From: Trema orientale
Taxonomy: Eukaryota; Streptophyta; Magnoliopsida; Rosales; Cannabaceae
Assembly (NCBI GenBank): GCA_002914845.1
Contig: JXTC01000008.1
Location: 1,358,449-1,422,448, forward strand
Direction: 5' to 3'
Length of the DNA: 64,000 nucleotides
The position numbers and the translations under genes were made by a program. The notes beneath the pieces were generated by a model that saw only the letters and a list, made by a program, of their open reading frames with translations, had not been told where the DNA came from and did no database searches. Below, in pieces: positions 1 through 13,395 of the stretch; positions within the stretch are counted from its first letter, which is position 1; each line of letters opens with the position of its first letter.

Positions 1-1289
1 CCGTAAATATCTGAGAGCAATTTTTGAATTTTATTTCGAGTCTTTTTCAATTTTTTCAAAATGTGACTTTATAAATTGATTTTTTATGTAATATGGAAAT
101 TATAGAAATTCATAAATCAAAACTTGTCTAAAATAAATTTCTTATTTTAATTAGAAATAAACAAGTTTGACAGTTTTGGTTTGAAATTTTCAATTTTATG
201 AAAAATTTGAGCCATTAAGATCTAAATAACTATTCAAGTACAAGAACTAAGTGTATAACCTTTGCTAGTCTAGGTCTTGTAATCTTGAACTTTGTCTTCA
301 AGCTCTTTCCCATAATCCATCTTGAATGTCTTGTGATCCTTTCAATTTAACTTGCTACACACTCAAGTAGATTATTAGTTCTTAATCATATGTTTGTTAA
401 CTTCAAAATATGAGTGTAAGATTGATGATACAAAGCATAACTCAACAAATAGATCATCCAAACCCATTTATTTCGTATTATTTTCGAGTCTATCTTTATG
501 TCGTATCGTCATGATTTATAGAAAATTGTTGGCCCTACTAAAAACTGATGAATACATGTGAATTATTAGGCTTTTTATAAAGCAAAGGTAAAATTGAGTT
601 GGGGCTCAAATCCCCCATTAAGTATAATATGGCTCTGTATCTAGTTGTCTTTCTTGCTCATGAATGCCAAAAAAATAGGTATCAAGCACTCATTTATTAT
701 GCAGAATACCAAGACAACTTAAATAATAAGAGTTTTACTCTAATATTTTATTGACAAAATTTTACCATTTGCAAATTATTGACTTACATATTTATAGGAT
801 AATAATATCAAACAGAACGAAAGATATATATATATATATATATATGGGTGATATAATTAGTTTAGTAATTGTGATTATAATGTGACAAAGTAAGTTGGTA
901 GAGTATTTACAATAACACTATCACAAATTTTTTTATGCTTGAATTGAATATAATAGATAATGGATCAATATTGTTAAATTAAGTGAAAATTCACCCATAT
1001 GTCATAATCTAACTAAGTAGGTGATTGTATTGCTTAGAATAATACTATTACATATTGACTCATTGACAAAGTAACTCATTGGAGTACTTAACCTAATATC
1101 ACTAATCATTATATGAGAAAGTAGGTCAATATAGTATTTATAATAATAATAATACATATTGCCTCATGATCTAATTAGATACAAAATGAGTGATTGTGTA
1201 CCAATTTTAATTATAAATTTCAATAATTTATTAATATTTTGAGTATAATACTCAATTTTATTCAATAGCGGATGAATGATGCTAATACT
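1..1289. other. AT-rich intergenic DNA, no gene seen
   Basis: I see no coding exon here. The stretch is strongly AT-rich, with a (TA)n tract at 824-845 and loosely repetitive phrases about 'aataacactatcacaa' and 'tactattacatatt' that recur in degenerate form up to about 2.4 kb. It probably consists of decayed repeats, but no element ends can be placed. Confidence 0.6.
1157..1243 (+). repeat. Dispersed direct repeat, copy 1 (copy 2 at 2243-2325)
   Basis: About 85 bases starting 'cctcatgatctaattagat' at 1157 recur at 2243-2325 in the same orientation with scattered substitutions. The two copies flank a GC-richer block (1290-1800). This may reflect an old segmental duplication or two members of an unknown AT-rich repeat. 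Confidence 0.6.
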
Positions 1290-1603
1290 AAAGTTGTCAA
1301 TATGGGCGGGCTGGTATTTTGGGGCAACGGGCCTGGTCATCCCGTATGGCTGAGAGGGAGGCCCAGCCTGAACCTATGGCCCACTAGTTGGCCCTTTTTT
1401 TTAATTGAACTTTTTAAAACAATTTATTGATTTAATAATTTTAAAAGAACAAAGATACATATTATATATAATTATATATATATATGATAAAACTTTTATC
1501 ATAAATAATTTTACAACTTTTATGATAAAAATTAAAAAATAACATATAACTTAAGTTGATGAAAAACGAATAAGTAAAAAACAATTAAATTTGAAAAATA
1601 GCA

Positions 1604-1788
1604 GCGAACCAGGCCAATAAAGGATAGTGGGTTGTGCAAGACAATGGGCTGGGCTGTGAACGTTATCATTTAGCCAGTTCGTGGGCTATTGAAGAACCAC
1701 TTATATGCGAACCAGACCAGCGAAGGATAGTGAGCTATGCAAGATAGTGGGTTCTGCACATTATCATTTAGCCAGTTCATGGGCTATA
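1604..1788. repeat. Imperfect tandem duplication in a GC-richer block
   Basis: The block beginning 'gcgaaccaggccaat' at 1604 is repeated from 1707 ('gcgaaccagaccagc'), both ending in 'ttatcatttagccagtt' followed by 'gggctat'. The surrounding 1290-1800 is richer in GGGC and GGCC words than its neighbours, like subterminal regions of some hAT-type elements. I cannot find terminal inverted repeats, so the class is open. Confidence 0.5.
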
Positions 1789-2497
1789 GTATTTGTTATA
1801 TCTCATTGAGTAGCAACTAAAGTAAAATGATGAGATGGGCTGATATACTCTAACTAAAAATCTTGGATTAATTTCCAAAATTATGTAAAAATTCAAATTA
1901 AAGTAAAACAACCAAGGATCATGTCTTAAAGGCGATATTTATAACACTTAGTAACACTATAACATTATGTTCTATGATATTAGTTGTATTAATACTCTTA
2001 TGTAATATTACAAGCACAAATCATATTAAAACTAGATGAATTTGTACTACTCAATGAGAGATAACATTACTTTACTCATCATTTAGTATTTTGTCCCAAA
2101 TTATTATTGAATATAATTTTTAGTATAACACTACTATATATTCTTTCATGCTCTAATTATAATTCTTGGTACAACACTATCATCACTTATTATAATCTCA
2201 CTAAGTAGGTAGTATAATACTTAAATAACACAAAAACATATTGTCTCATGATCAAATTAGATGCAAAATGATTGATTGTGCACTAATTAGTTATAATATT
2301 CATTAATTTAGTATATTCGAGTAAATTGTAATAAAATAAACGACTATAGTATATACTATAACACTATTACATATTGTATAATGCTCAAATTAATACAAAG
2401 TAGATACTTATAAGTTGTAGCATATCGAATGGAAATAGATTTTTTAAAAAAAAGGTCAATTTTTATCAAACTAAAGTAAACGGTGAAATTATTTATA

Positions 2498-3245
2498 GGG
2501 TTATTGGCACATTTGGTCCCTTGACTATGTCTGTTGTAACGATTTGGTCCCTATACTTTTGATCTTGGCAATTAAGTTCCTTAACTTATTGATTGTTGGC
2601 AATTTAAGGCCAAATTAGAAATTAGAGTTAATTTTCTGTGTATATAACGTGTGGGTAAGTGAATTTGAATTTTTTTTTCAGAAAAAAGAATAACTAAATT
2701 AAAACAGGTGAAGCAATAAAAAAAAAATATAATAAAATAAAAATTTGAAAGAACACGAAATAAAAAAATAATTAAAAAATAATTTAACACCGAAAATTCT
2801 TAACCCAGATCACTCAAACCTTCATCAAATTCTTAACCCACAAGATCCTTTCAGCTATTGTTTTTCTTTTATTTATTTATTTTTATGTGGAGATAAATCA
2901 GCCATTAATTTTTTTTTTTGAGTGATCTGGGTTAAGAATTTTCAGTTTCAAATTATTTTTTTATTATTTTTTTATTTCGTGTTCTTTCAAATTTTTATTA
3001 TATTATATTATTTTATTTTCTTTATTGTTTCACCTGTTTTAATTTAGTTATTCTTTTTTCTGAAAAAAAAAATTCAAATCCACTTACCCCACACGTTATA
3101 TACACATAAAATTAACTCCAATTTCTAATTTGGCCTTAAATTGCCAACAATCAATAAGTTAAGAGACTTAATTGCCAAAATCAAAAGTATAGGCACCAAA
3201 TCGTTACAGCAGACATAGTCAAGGGACCAAATGTGCCAATAACCC
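2498..3245. mobile_element. Mutator-type foldback MITE with 9-bp target duplication
   Basis: The element starts GGGTTATTGGCACATTTGG and ends with the reverse complement of that string. The arms are about 300 bp each (roughly 2498-2812 and 2925-3245) and pair almost completely around a short centre containing 'aagatcctttcagc'. It is flanked by a perfect 9-bp direct repeat, TTATTTATA, at 2489-2497 and 3246-3254. A 9-bp target duplication with long inverted arms is the hallmark of Mutator-like elements. It has no coding capacity, so it is non-autonomous. Confidence 0.85.
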
Positions 3246-3395
3246 TTATTTATATCCATCAAACAGTCAATAATTGAATTCTCAATGAACATTAGTATAA
3301 TATCAGTTTACTAGAAAACTTAAACGGGAGACAGTCATTGCAAATTTTTCTTGAAAGAGTAAGTTGGATTAACATATATTAACATACAAGTTAAT

Positions 3396-4786
3396 AGCCA
3401 AATTATTGGATTCTTCTATTACGATCCTCAGCAGGAGCTGGCTTATTTTCCTCTGAAAATATAGCAGTGATAGTTTCATGAGCAGTGTCTCATAAAACTT
3501 TATTAAGTGCATCCTCTTTCAGAGGATCTAACTGCCCCTTGTAGTGAAATAATTGGCACACATCAACCGAATGTCTTTGCATTTTTCTCCTAAACTCCAC
3601 ACCAGATTTGCCCATGACATATTTTATCAACCTAAGAGCTGCACGAAGTTGAAGCAAAAAAAAACATTATCATGTTTAAAAATCTCTCTGGTGCAATAAC
3701 TAATAGCACGTTTATTTCGCTGTAATCGTAATCGGAATAAATAAAAAGAGAAATGAATGGGAATAAAATAAAAAGGTATAGAAATCATTATTTGTAATAT
3801 GTTATTTACTTAAAACAAATATGAATGAGAATCATATTCATTAGAATATTATTCTTTTATTTACTTAACCCAAAAAAAGTAATTAGAATGTATTATATTT
3901 ACTAAATTATCCTTTTAAATATATGTACGATTTAAAGTAGTAGATTTTTTAGAATAAAATTATATTTTATAATTTTAATAATTAAAAAAAAAAAAAAAAG
4001 AGTGTACACAGAAAAACACACCCCAAAAAATAAGAGGGAAAAGTATTCCCATTCTTTTCTCTTAAATTTGTGTGAATCCCAAATATTTCCTCTTTTTTCA
4101 TATTTTAGTAAATCTATATATGGAATCATTACATTATATACTATTCCCATTACTCATAAGTGTCCAGGGTACTTAAGCTACGGTTTAGCCTCAAAACTAT
4201 GACTCCCAACTAGTTGGTCCAGAAAGCGAAGGGACAGGTCAGGCAGTCCACATATACCATCAAATGCTATGCTTCCTTTTTCTGTTCTAGGCGTGCCAAT
4301 CAAGTTCAACAATGGTAAAGGATAAAGATTTACATGCGAGGTTATAATTGCATTACATAGAGGAATTAAATACATGGAACATCCAGCTAAAGTTGAGTTT
4401 GGAAACCATCATCAATTTTTCAATCATCTTTACATCTTAAATTCCAATTCAGAAAATTTCCACTTCCTAGCTGACTATAGCTTTTCATACATAGAGTAAC
4501 CCAAAAATAAAATAGAATAAAACAAAAACTCAAAAAAAAAAAAAACATACTTCAACTTCGATTTCTATACAATCAAACTTTCCGGAACCCAATTCAGATA
4601 CTTTCAGATCTATTCTATGATTCTATCCCAAGCTCAAGAGAAACCCAAAATATATATGCACATATATGCATGCATACCTTTTGCTTTACAATTGGAAGAA
4701 ATTTGTGACCTTGTCTTCGTCGGACGTAGCTCCATCGATCATCTTCGACTCCAGTATAATTCCACAGCTCTTCGACTCGAATCCAT
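3396..4786 (-). pseudogene. MTV1: Truncated copy of an ENTH/VHS-domain gene (MTV1-like)
   Basis: On the minus strand an ATG at 4786 opens MDSSRRAVELYWSR. A +1 shift later the frame reads MIDGATSDEDKVT, then, after an apparent internal deletion, PIVKQK and a GT donor at 4677. A second exon from about 3638 reads LRLIKYVMGKSGVEFRR, then a segment ending in HYKGQLDPL, DTAHETITAIFSEE and RNRRIQ. This order matches the N-terminal ENTH domain of the plant vesicle-traffic protein MTV1 (Arabidopsis At3g16270, from memory), which acts at the trans-Golgi network. Defects: a frameshift near 4744, loss of the stretch before PIVKQK, an in-frame TGA at 3490-3492 where the family has Arg, a TAA after RIQ, and no further exons. 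The retained intron shows a DNA-level copy rather than a retrocopy. A Tourist-like MITE sits in the intron. It is non-functional. Confidence 0.8.
3704..4166 (+). mobile_element. Tourist-like (PIF/Harbinger) MITE, copy A
   Basis: This segment aligns from end to end with the element at 53166-53635: both begin GCACGTTTA followed by 'ttcgctgtaatcgtaatc' and finish in a region reading 'attcccattactc'. The left border keeps TAA-TAGCACG. The right terminus is degraded, so no target duplication is visible. It lies in the intron of the MTV1-like pseudogene. Confidence 0.75.
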
Positions 4787-4799
4787 TATCCATAATTTT

Positions 4800-6230
4800 C
4801 AAACCCCTAACCTAGAAAAGCTATAATCTCTCGCGATTCTCTTGATCTGAGCTCCGAACGGATCCGAACTAATTGAACCCGAATGAAAAAAAAGCCCATT
4901 ACAGATCGATCCAGCGATCGCTTCCACCATCTGCAATTAAAAAATTTTCTGGGATTTTTGAAGGCAAAATGAGTTTCTCAGTTGATTGAGGACGAGAGAA
5001 CAAAAATGATGGACATCAAATAAAGTAAAAGTGAACTGCCATTTCTTTTTTTTAAAAAAAAAAATTAATAAATAATTCATAATTAAGTACAGGTAACAAG
5101 CCGGTTACAATTTTTGACATCCAAAATGCCCTTCATTTGCTATCCTTGATCAATAACCGTTGGATCGCATAAAAATCATTTTATCCACAATCTAACAGCA
5201 ACAAAGTCTACGAGACACTTAGTACCTAAGTGAGGCACCGAAGAGGTCCCTTTCTTTAAAAGGGACACATACTGTATTTTTAAGAAACTTTAGCCACTTG
5301 TCCATATTTTTTAGAAACTTCAGCCATTTGTCCGTATTTTTTGAAGTTTTTTTTGTACAGAATATATTTTTAAAAAAGTAAACTACTTTTGCCTGTATTT
5401 GTCTAAAATTCCCCTAAATTTAAAATTAAAAAAATTCCAATAATTTGTTGGTCCACCGGGGACATAATGAGCCGGCCCATTGTAAGCTCAAATGAGCCTA
5501 AATTTAGGCAGGCCTGGCATTTAGTTTCTACAGCCTGACTCTGAATTTTGTGGGCTAGGCTGGGGTGGATTGCAGCCCATAGTGGCCCGACCTAACTTAT
5601 TTGGTTCTTCTACTGGAGTAATTTTAAACATGATAACTTTTTAAAGGTTTATAGGTTTGTCTTTTTCTTGTGAAATAAATAAGAGGATATGCTTTGGAAC
5701 ACAAACTAATCTTAAATGTCCAAGAGGCTTATTCACATCATGTGCCAATATATTTTTGGATGTACAAGATAATTTCATATAGTAATTTATTTTCTTATTT
5801 TAATTTTGGTTGTTCAAAATTAGTGATCTTCAAAATAAAATAGATGGAAACATAAGTTTTAGAGTCTTTTCAGTGTCATATTAAACAATATTAATGACAA
5901 TTTAGAATTCTTCAAAATAGTATCAATTTAAAAAAAAACAAGTAAAAACGTTAACAAGAAAGTACCAAAAAAAAAAAAAAAAACTCGCCACTAATATAAT
6001 TATTGATTTGTTGGTATCAATCAATAGTAATTTTTTTGGAGTCAATTGTAACTTTTTATAGCTATAATTCGTATAAGAATATCATGTTGAATGTCTCACT
6101 AATTAATATTTTCCTAAAAAAAAGTCAATAAATAATATGACAATCACTCTCATTTGTATTTTTTTAGTGCATTTTAAATCCAACTTTGGTACTTTGTTAA
6201 AATATAATTAATACAGCAAACTACAATTGC
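4800..6230. other. Pseudogene 5' flank and AT-rich DNA, no gene seen
   Basis: Positions 4800-4975 are probably the old 5' leader and promoter side of the MTV1-like copy. Around 5430-5600 there is a GC-richer patch ('gagccggcccattg', 'gcaggcctggcat') like the one at 1.3-1.8 kb. The rest is AT-rich, with homopolymer A runs near 5055 and 5967. No exon-like conservation was recognised. Confidence 0.5.
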
Positions 6231-7123
6231 AAAAAGAAAAAAGATTTTTTTTTTTGAAAAGGATTATCGTGGGAATATATTTAATGAGGTGAAATTACAT
6301 TCGCTTCTAAAACATCAAATAAAACAGTTGGAATGTAACTTCCATCCCCTAGCACAATATTAACAGATCCCAATCCCACTGACACTAGAGTGTGGATTAC
6401 TATATTCTTTTGATGAGAAAAATAGTAGCAAATGCCACTTCCTACAAGTGAGAGAAGTTCAACAATATCTTCAATAATAACAACATTACTAGAATTAAAT
6501 TGATGCCTATTAACTGTCGTGACCACATTAATAACATCACGCTCAAGTAATAGACAAACTTCTAGAGTAAGTAAGGAGTAATCCTTGCCTAAGAGCAAGA
6601 AACTTAGCCTACAAAGCAGTCTCTACAACAGCAGGCTTCCCAAAAGAGAAAGTCACAATATCTTCAACTGAATTCCTTACCATCGTACCAAAGCTACCCA
6701 TACCAGATTCCTCAAAGAAAGCAACGTTAGTATTCATCTTAAGATGGCCTAGGGCTCATGGAACCCACTATCGATCTACAACAGAAGGAGGCTTTGGCAG
6801 AAGAAGAGTATTAACTACTGCTTGATAACTAGCAAGAATCTGACTAGCACAGTCAAGAATCTTCATAAAAGATGTAAGTGAATTCTTGAACACAAAGCGA
6901 TTGAGGGCTCCCCGTACACTCCAGCAGAGACAACAAAAAATCTCAAACTCTCCTTTAGAAAAAGCGCTGGCTACGAAAATGCAAAGACCACCAAAGGTTG
7001 AAGTTTGGATATTTACAAACTTTAATCAAATGAAACTATCCATCCAAAAACCTGAAAAACCAAATAGCCAGGCCAAAAAGCATGGATAGCAGTCTCCGTT
7101 TCAGTAGCGTACCAACGACAACT

Positions 7124-7631
7124 TGTTAGGTTATACACGTATAACCTATTGTAGGCCACATATTTTTTAAATAACAATTATATATTAAGGCTGTCTAATT
7201 AAATGGGGCCATTAAGTATTCTAATTATAGGCTCAGGAAGTTACCAATTAAGTATGAGATGTATAATATGTAGTTACCCAATACTGGATCAATAAGGATT
7301 GATAGGGTCTCTATTGGCTATCAGTATATAAGGATATAACTATTAGGGTTTTGGTCCCTAAGCCAAATTGAACGTATGCTCTTCTTCTCTGCCTCCATCA
7401 ACAAAGAGATAACTCATTGAGCATACATAAAGTATTCTGACTGTGAAAGACCTTCTACCCTCAGGCTCTAATTAATTATTCACTTCTGCTTACATGATCT
7501 CATCCTTTACTATAAAAGACAATAGATTCAGGTTAGTCACGAATTTTCTCTCAATAATTTTTTTCTTGACAATTTGGCATGATAGATCTAGGATTGTATT
7601 TGGTTTAATAATCCATCATGTACATCTAACA
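7124..7631 (+). repeat. Left LTR of the Copia element
   Basis: The LTR is 508 bp, begins TGTTAGGTTATACACG and ends ATCTAACA. Compared with the right LTR it has a short extra segment near its start and many substitutions, by eye roughly one position in ten. The insertion is therefore not recent. Confidence 0.92.
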
Positions 7632-10600
7632 AGTGGTATCAGGAGTAGGAAATCATGTTAAATTATTTAGGATAATCATGCATGTCTCCATTTTATGATA
7701 TCTTTACCTATTTTGTTTTCTAGAGTTTAGATATTGCATATATGATTAATGAATTTTTCATGATTTTGTTGAGATATTGAGTGTTTAAGGGTTAAATTCT
7801 GAGTTTTGGGTCATAAAGTTTACAGATAAGAGCGAAAAATCGCATTAGATTTGTGTTAATTTTTTAAATCAGGTAATTAACACTAAGGCCGTAATCTGGG
7901 GCTGCAGCGCCCAGGAAGCTGGCGCTGCGGTGCCAATCAATGGCACAGCAGTGCCACAATTAAGTCACAGTGGTGCCGCGGCGCCACGCCAGTGGCGATG
8001 CAGCATCACCCATAAATCAGGTGGCGCCGCAGCACTACACAACTAGAGCCGCAACGCCATCACTTGGGAAGAGAGTAATTTTTTATTTAGGTCAAATTTT
8101 TGACCTAATTAAGGTACATGGTCTCGATTTTGGGTAGAATTGAGTTGTTTTTGACTCAATTCAAGGAATTATAACCTGAAACTTAACCAATCAGTTTTGT
8201 TTCTCAACCTAGTTTCAGTATGACCCACACTTTATCCGTTGAAAACTCTATTTAGCTTTAAGAGTTGATAAAAGTGCTTAAAACTCAGTTGGTCTTCTAT
8301 TTATGTTTGTGCGTTGAAAATTTCAGTTTAATATTTTGAGCACTTTGGTTATTATTTTCTTTGCACTATGTGTTTAAATATTTTGAAATAGATAAGTTAA
8401 AATAATATGTTGTCAAAGTAACCTCTATTGCGTAAATTTATTTATTTTGAAATATTTGAATGACTGTGTATTTATTATTCATGCGAATAATTATCGGCCC
8501 AAAGGAAAGAGATTACTGTACTGAAGAGTACCACTTACAAGTTGATAAGTCGGCCCAAAGGAAGATTTATTGATGTTGTTCTGGGTATCTTGTGATGGAA
8601 GCTTACCTTATATGTTTATTTGATATATGTCATACTGGTATATCTTACTATTTTGTATGCTTAGTTTATGACATGTTTTTAATGTGAGATTTTTTTTGTT
8701 CTCTGTTCAGTTTTTGTTTAATATATATATGCTAATATTAAGTCTAATATTTGTGTTTAATAACACAAACTTTAAAAAATAGAATGAGTACAATGTGCTC
8801 AATTGCATTAGTCTTGACCTTATACTCTGGACAGAATATCCTACTGCTCTTACAGTTTAAAGTTCTTCAGTTGGTAAAAAAGATTTTTGATTAGTAAATT
8901 CGTTCTAATTGCATAAGTCTCATGGTCATGCAATACTTTATTAAAGAAACTATAAGGGGTGCTATACCTGAGGAGGTAAACACTAAGTTGTCCCTTAAAG
9001 CAATTACGGATCATTTTATTGAAAATGAAAAGGTCGAAATAAGTACTAATTTTTTATTAGAACCTCGTTTAAATTCAGTATAAGGATTAAGGGAACATAA
9101 GGGAGTATATTATGGAGATGTCTAATCTTGCTTCCAAACTAAAGGCACTTAAGTTAGAGTAGTTGAAAGACTTGCTCGTGCATTCGGTCTCTATCTCTCT
9201 TCTTGCACAAATTAGTTAAGCAAAGTTACAATACCCTTAAGTACAAATGATCTCTTTTGAGATCATTTCTTATAATGTGCAAGAAGAAGAAAGGTTGAAG
9301 TGAGAAAAGATAGAAAGTACTCACTTAGCATGTACTTCTCAAGATAAGATAAGGAAAAAGAATAAGGATAAGGAAGCTGCAGTTATGTCTTTACAGCATA
9401 AAGTACAAAAGGAAACAAAATAAAGAATTTATTTGTTTCTTTTGCAAAAAGACTAGATGTATAAGGTTGATTATCCCAATCATGCCTTTTAGCGTATAAA
9501 GAAGGGTATACTTCTCAATTTTGTTTGTCATAAAGTTAATTTAGTTCTTGTACCCAAATATACTTAGTGAATAAATACGGATCTTGCTATTCGCGTAAGT
9601 GTGTTCATGCAAGATTGTTTCTGAAACCAGTTGCAAATTGATAATGAAATATTCATCTATTTGGGCAATGACAACACAACTTCAATGGAGGATATATAAG
9701 GTTATTTAGATTACAATTAGAGACTGCTTAAATTTTGGGTTTGAAAGAGACTTTTAAAGTATTACATTTCTGACGTGAACAAATATAGTCATCCTTGTTC
9801 ATTCGGAAATAGCTAAATTTAGTTTCTTTCAAGATTCAAATTTCTTGCTATTAATTCTCTGATTAATAATCTTTATAAATTTAAAATAATTGTCTCATCA
9901 AGTTAATCTTGCATATTAAGAAATATGGTACAAAAGTACAAGTCAATTAAAAGAATTTTTCTATGGTATGACACAAGCTTTTTTTTTCCCTTATATATCT
10001 CTTAATAGAGAATTAAATAACCTTGTGTCAGATAAAATTCTTAACCTATTTAACTTAAAGGACTTTAAAATCTGTGTTAGGTACATTAAGGAATACAGAC
10101 AAATATAAGGAAATCAGGTATCAATAAGAGTTTTGACGTCTTAGAGCTAATTTATACTGATGCATACAGACCGTTCCATATAGTTATCTGAAATGGCTAA
10201 TTAATAGTATTACATTATGTTCATAGATAATTATTCTCATTAAGGGTACCTATTTTAGTTCATGAGAAATCTCAATTTCTGGATGTGTCTAAGTTTTTTC
10301 AATGCCTAAGTTGAAATTCAACTGAGCTAGGAAATTAAAGCTGTTAAATCTAGTCATAGTGCATACTACGGTAGGTAAGATAGATAAAGTTAACAAAGTT
10401 CAGAGCCTTTCATTCATTTCCTAGAGACATACAGAATCGTCCGACAATACGAAATAACAAGGAAACCTAGTATCAATAGTATTGTTCAATGACAATAAAT
10501 CAAATTTAAGGACATGGTAAAAAGTATGATTAATCATTCTTCTTTATCTAAATTACTCTAGGAAAGAAGCCTAAGAACTGTAGTATACATACTAAACAAA

Positions 10601-12900
10601 GCTTCCACTAAAGATGTAGCTAAAACTCCTATGCGTTATGGACAAACAAGAAGCCTAGCATTAGGTACTCACATGTATGGGGTTGTCCAACTAAGGTTAG
10701 GCCATATAGAAAGTGATTGGACTTAAGAATTTTAGCTACTATTTCATTCGGTACTTTGAAAAGTTAGGAGGATTCATTTTTATGATACCTCTTATAAATC
10801 TTTTTCAAAATGAGAAAATATAAATTTCTTGAGGATGTTAAGTTTGGGGGGAGAAAAGGTTAAGAATATTATCTTTGAGGAGGAATTCATTTCTCTTCCT
10901 TTAGTTGCAATTGAAAATGTTCAGGTTTCAAGCTTCTATACCTGACATTATTCAAGATACAAATTTGGATCAAGACAATATTCAGCAACTCCCTATCCAA
11001 AATAAGGAAGTTGCTCCAAAAGAACAAACTTAACAACCTCAAGAGAAAGTGCCATGAAGGAAATCCACTAGGGAAAAAGAGACGTACAACTTCAGATATT
11101 TATATTGTTATTCTCCAAGAACATGTGTTTAATATGGGAGTGAAAAATGATCTAATTATTTTCACTCAAGCTAAAACAATGTTCTAACTCTCAAAATGGA
11201 TTGATGCCATAAAGAATGGAATGATGCCATAAAGAATGAGATGAAATCTATGAAGGACAATAATGTTTAAGACCTTGTCGATATTTAGGTTCATCTAGTT
11301 CCAATAGTTTCGCTCCGAAGGAAAGCATTATTTATGTTTTGGAGTTATATTAGGTGAATTTAAAGACTACCAGTTTTTCGTTAAGATATTATAGATTCTA
11401 TCTAGTTATTTTCTCGTTTAGTTTTGAGGAAAATTTAGTTAATGGTCTTATATATCACAAGTTCAGTGGGAGCAAGTTTATCTTCCTGATTTTGTATGTC
11501 AATGACATACTTTTGGTTAGCAATGATATAGGCTTGTTGTATGAAACCAAAAAATTTCTATCGAAGGATATTGATGTGAAAGATCTTGGGGATGTCTCTT
11601 TTGATACATTGAGATCATTCCTGACTTATCTTTTAGGATATCACAAAAGATCTATATCGATACAGATTATGTTTCAGGAGATATGCTCATTGGCTAAGGT
11701 TGATAAATACAGTCTTAATCAGTGCCCATAATGATATTGAAATTAAGAAAATACAGAAATTCTCTTATGCATTGGCAGTGAAAAATCTTATGTATATTCG
11801 GGATTGTTAGGCAGATATTAATAACCCTCATGTAGATCATTAAGTAGCAGCAAAATGGGTTATGCAGAATTTAGAGAGAACATTAGTTTATGTACTCACT
11901 TATAAGAAATTGAAGAAATTTTAGAGATTATTGGGTATTCTGATTTTGATTTTGTTAGATACTTATATAGTTAAAGATCCACTTCTGGTTTTATATATTT
12001 ATTAAATGGAGGAGCTATTTGGAAGAGTGTTAAATAAACACTCACAATTTTTTCCACTACAGAGCAAAGTATATATATCTTGTTATAAGGCATCGATTTA
12101 TGGAATATAACTGCGGAACTTTATCACCAGGCTGCAAACTGTGGTTGATGGTTTTAAAAGACCATTAAGGAATAATTGTGATAATTAAGCTACATTGATG
12201 TGTTTCAATAATAATAGAAACTCTTGAAGTCAAAGCACATAAACTTTAAGTTATCTGTTATTACAATAAAGTATTCAGAGTTAAAAATGTCTAAGGAATA
12301 TGTAAGTACAAACTTCATGATAGTGGCCACTCACCAAAGTTTTATCACCTAAGATACTTTCATGAGCATATTGCTCATAATGGTGTTGTATTTTAAAGAT
12401 ATGCTGTTTCAGTGGGAATTTATAATTTGGTCCAGATGTTCATTAGTGACACTTATTTCTTATTTAATTTTTGCATAATATGGTCGACGGATTTTTGAAA
12501 ATTCTGAATTCAAATATGATATTTATCATATTAGTATCTTTCTTACTGCGATTTAAGCATAAAGTTTGCGGTAATACATTAAGAGAAAATACTAAGATTG
12601 ATCTCATTTCAGTTTAAAGTAGGAACAGATGGAAATAGGCATGTAAGATCACTTTTCATGTAATTTCTATCTTACACATCCATACTTGATCTGTGTCATT
12701 ATGTGTATTAATTTGGTAATCATTGATGGGTTTAGTTGCCTACCTAAGTGTGATGAAAATCGCTTTGGTTTCATATTGATATACAAGATGGTTCAGATTG
12801 TCTTAAGGAGTAATTTCTTAACAGATAGTAATAAAGTGCACACTTAAGTTTTTATTATATAATTGTCTCAGGAAAAATCCATATAGCCCAAATGGGAGAT

Positions 12901-13395
12901 TGTTTATAACCTATTGTGGGCCACAGGTTTTTTAAATAACAATTATATATTAGGGCTGTCTAATTAAGTGGGGCCATTAAGTGATCTAATTATAGGCTCA
13001 AGAAGTTACCAATCAAGTATAGGCTATGTAATGTGTGGTTACCCAATACTGGACTAATAAGGATTGATAGGGTCTCTATTGGCTATCAATATATAAGGAC
13101 ATAACTAACTATTAGGGTTTTGGTCCCCAAGCCAAATAGAATGTACGCTCTTCTCCTCTACCTCCATTAACATAGAGAGAGAACCCATCGAGCAAGTATT
13201 CTGGCTGTGGAAGACCTTCTACCCTCAGGCTCTAATTAATTATTCGCTTCCGCTTACATGATCTCATCCTTTGCTGTAAAATACATTGGATTCAAGTTAG
13301 TCACGAATTTCCTCTCAACAAATCTTTTCCTGATAATTTGGCATGATAGATATGGGATTGTATTTGGTTTAATAATTTATTATGTACATCTAACA
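12901..13395 (+). repeat. Right LTR of the Copia element
   Basis: The LTR is 495 bp, begins TGTTTATAACCTATTG and ends ATCTAACA, directly after the purine tract at 12890-12900 and directly before the target duplication CAACT. Confidence 0.92.

Larger units (their letters stand above)
7124..13395 (+). mobile_element. Complete but decayed Ty1/Copia LTR retrotransposon
   Basis: Two LTRs in the same orientation bound the element, and a perfect 5-bp target duplication CAACT lies at 7119-7123 and 13396-13400. A primer-binding site TGGTATCAGGAG (initiator tRNA-Met type) follows the left LTR at 7634-7645. A purine tract AAATGGGAGAT precedes the right LTR at 12890-12900. Degenerate domains occur in Copia order: gag (IKETIRGAIPEEV, near 8950), zinc knuckle (CFFCKKT, near 9435), protease (near 9560-9700), integrase (near 10090-10190), reverse transcriptase (YVNDILLVSND near 11495, in place of YVDD) and RNase H (IIGYSDFDF near 11937, STSGF near 11980). 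Stops occur throughout, so it cannot act autonomously. It is inserted inside an older LINE. Confidence 0.92.

Noticed and set aside
4178..4375. 65-codon minus-strand frame (LNLIGTPRTEKGSIAF)
   Set aside because: Lies in the intron of the MTV1-like pseudogene next to a MITE; I could not tie it to any family.
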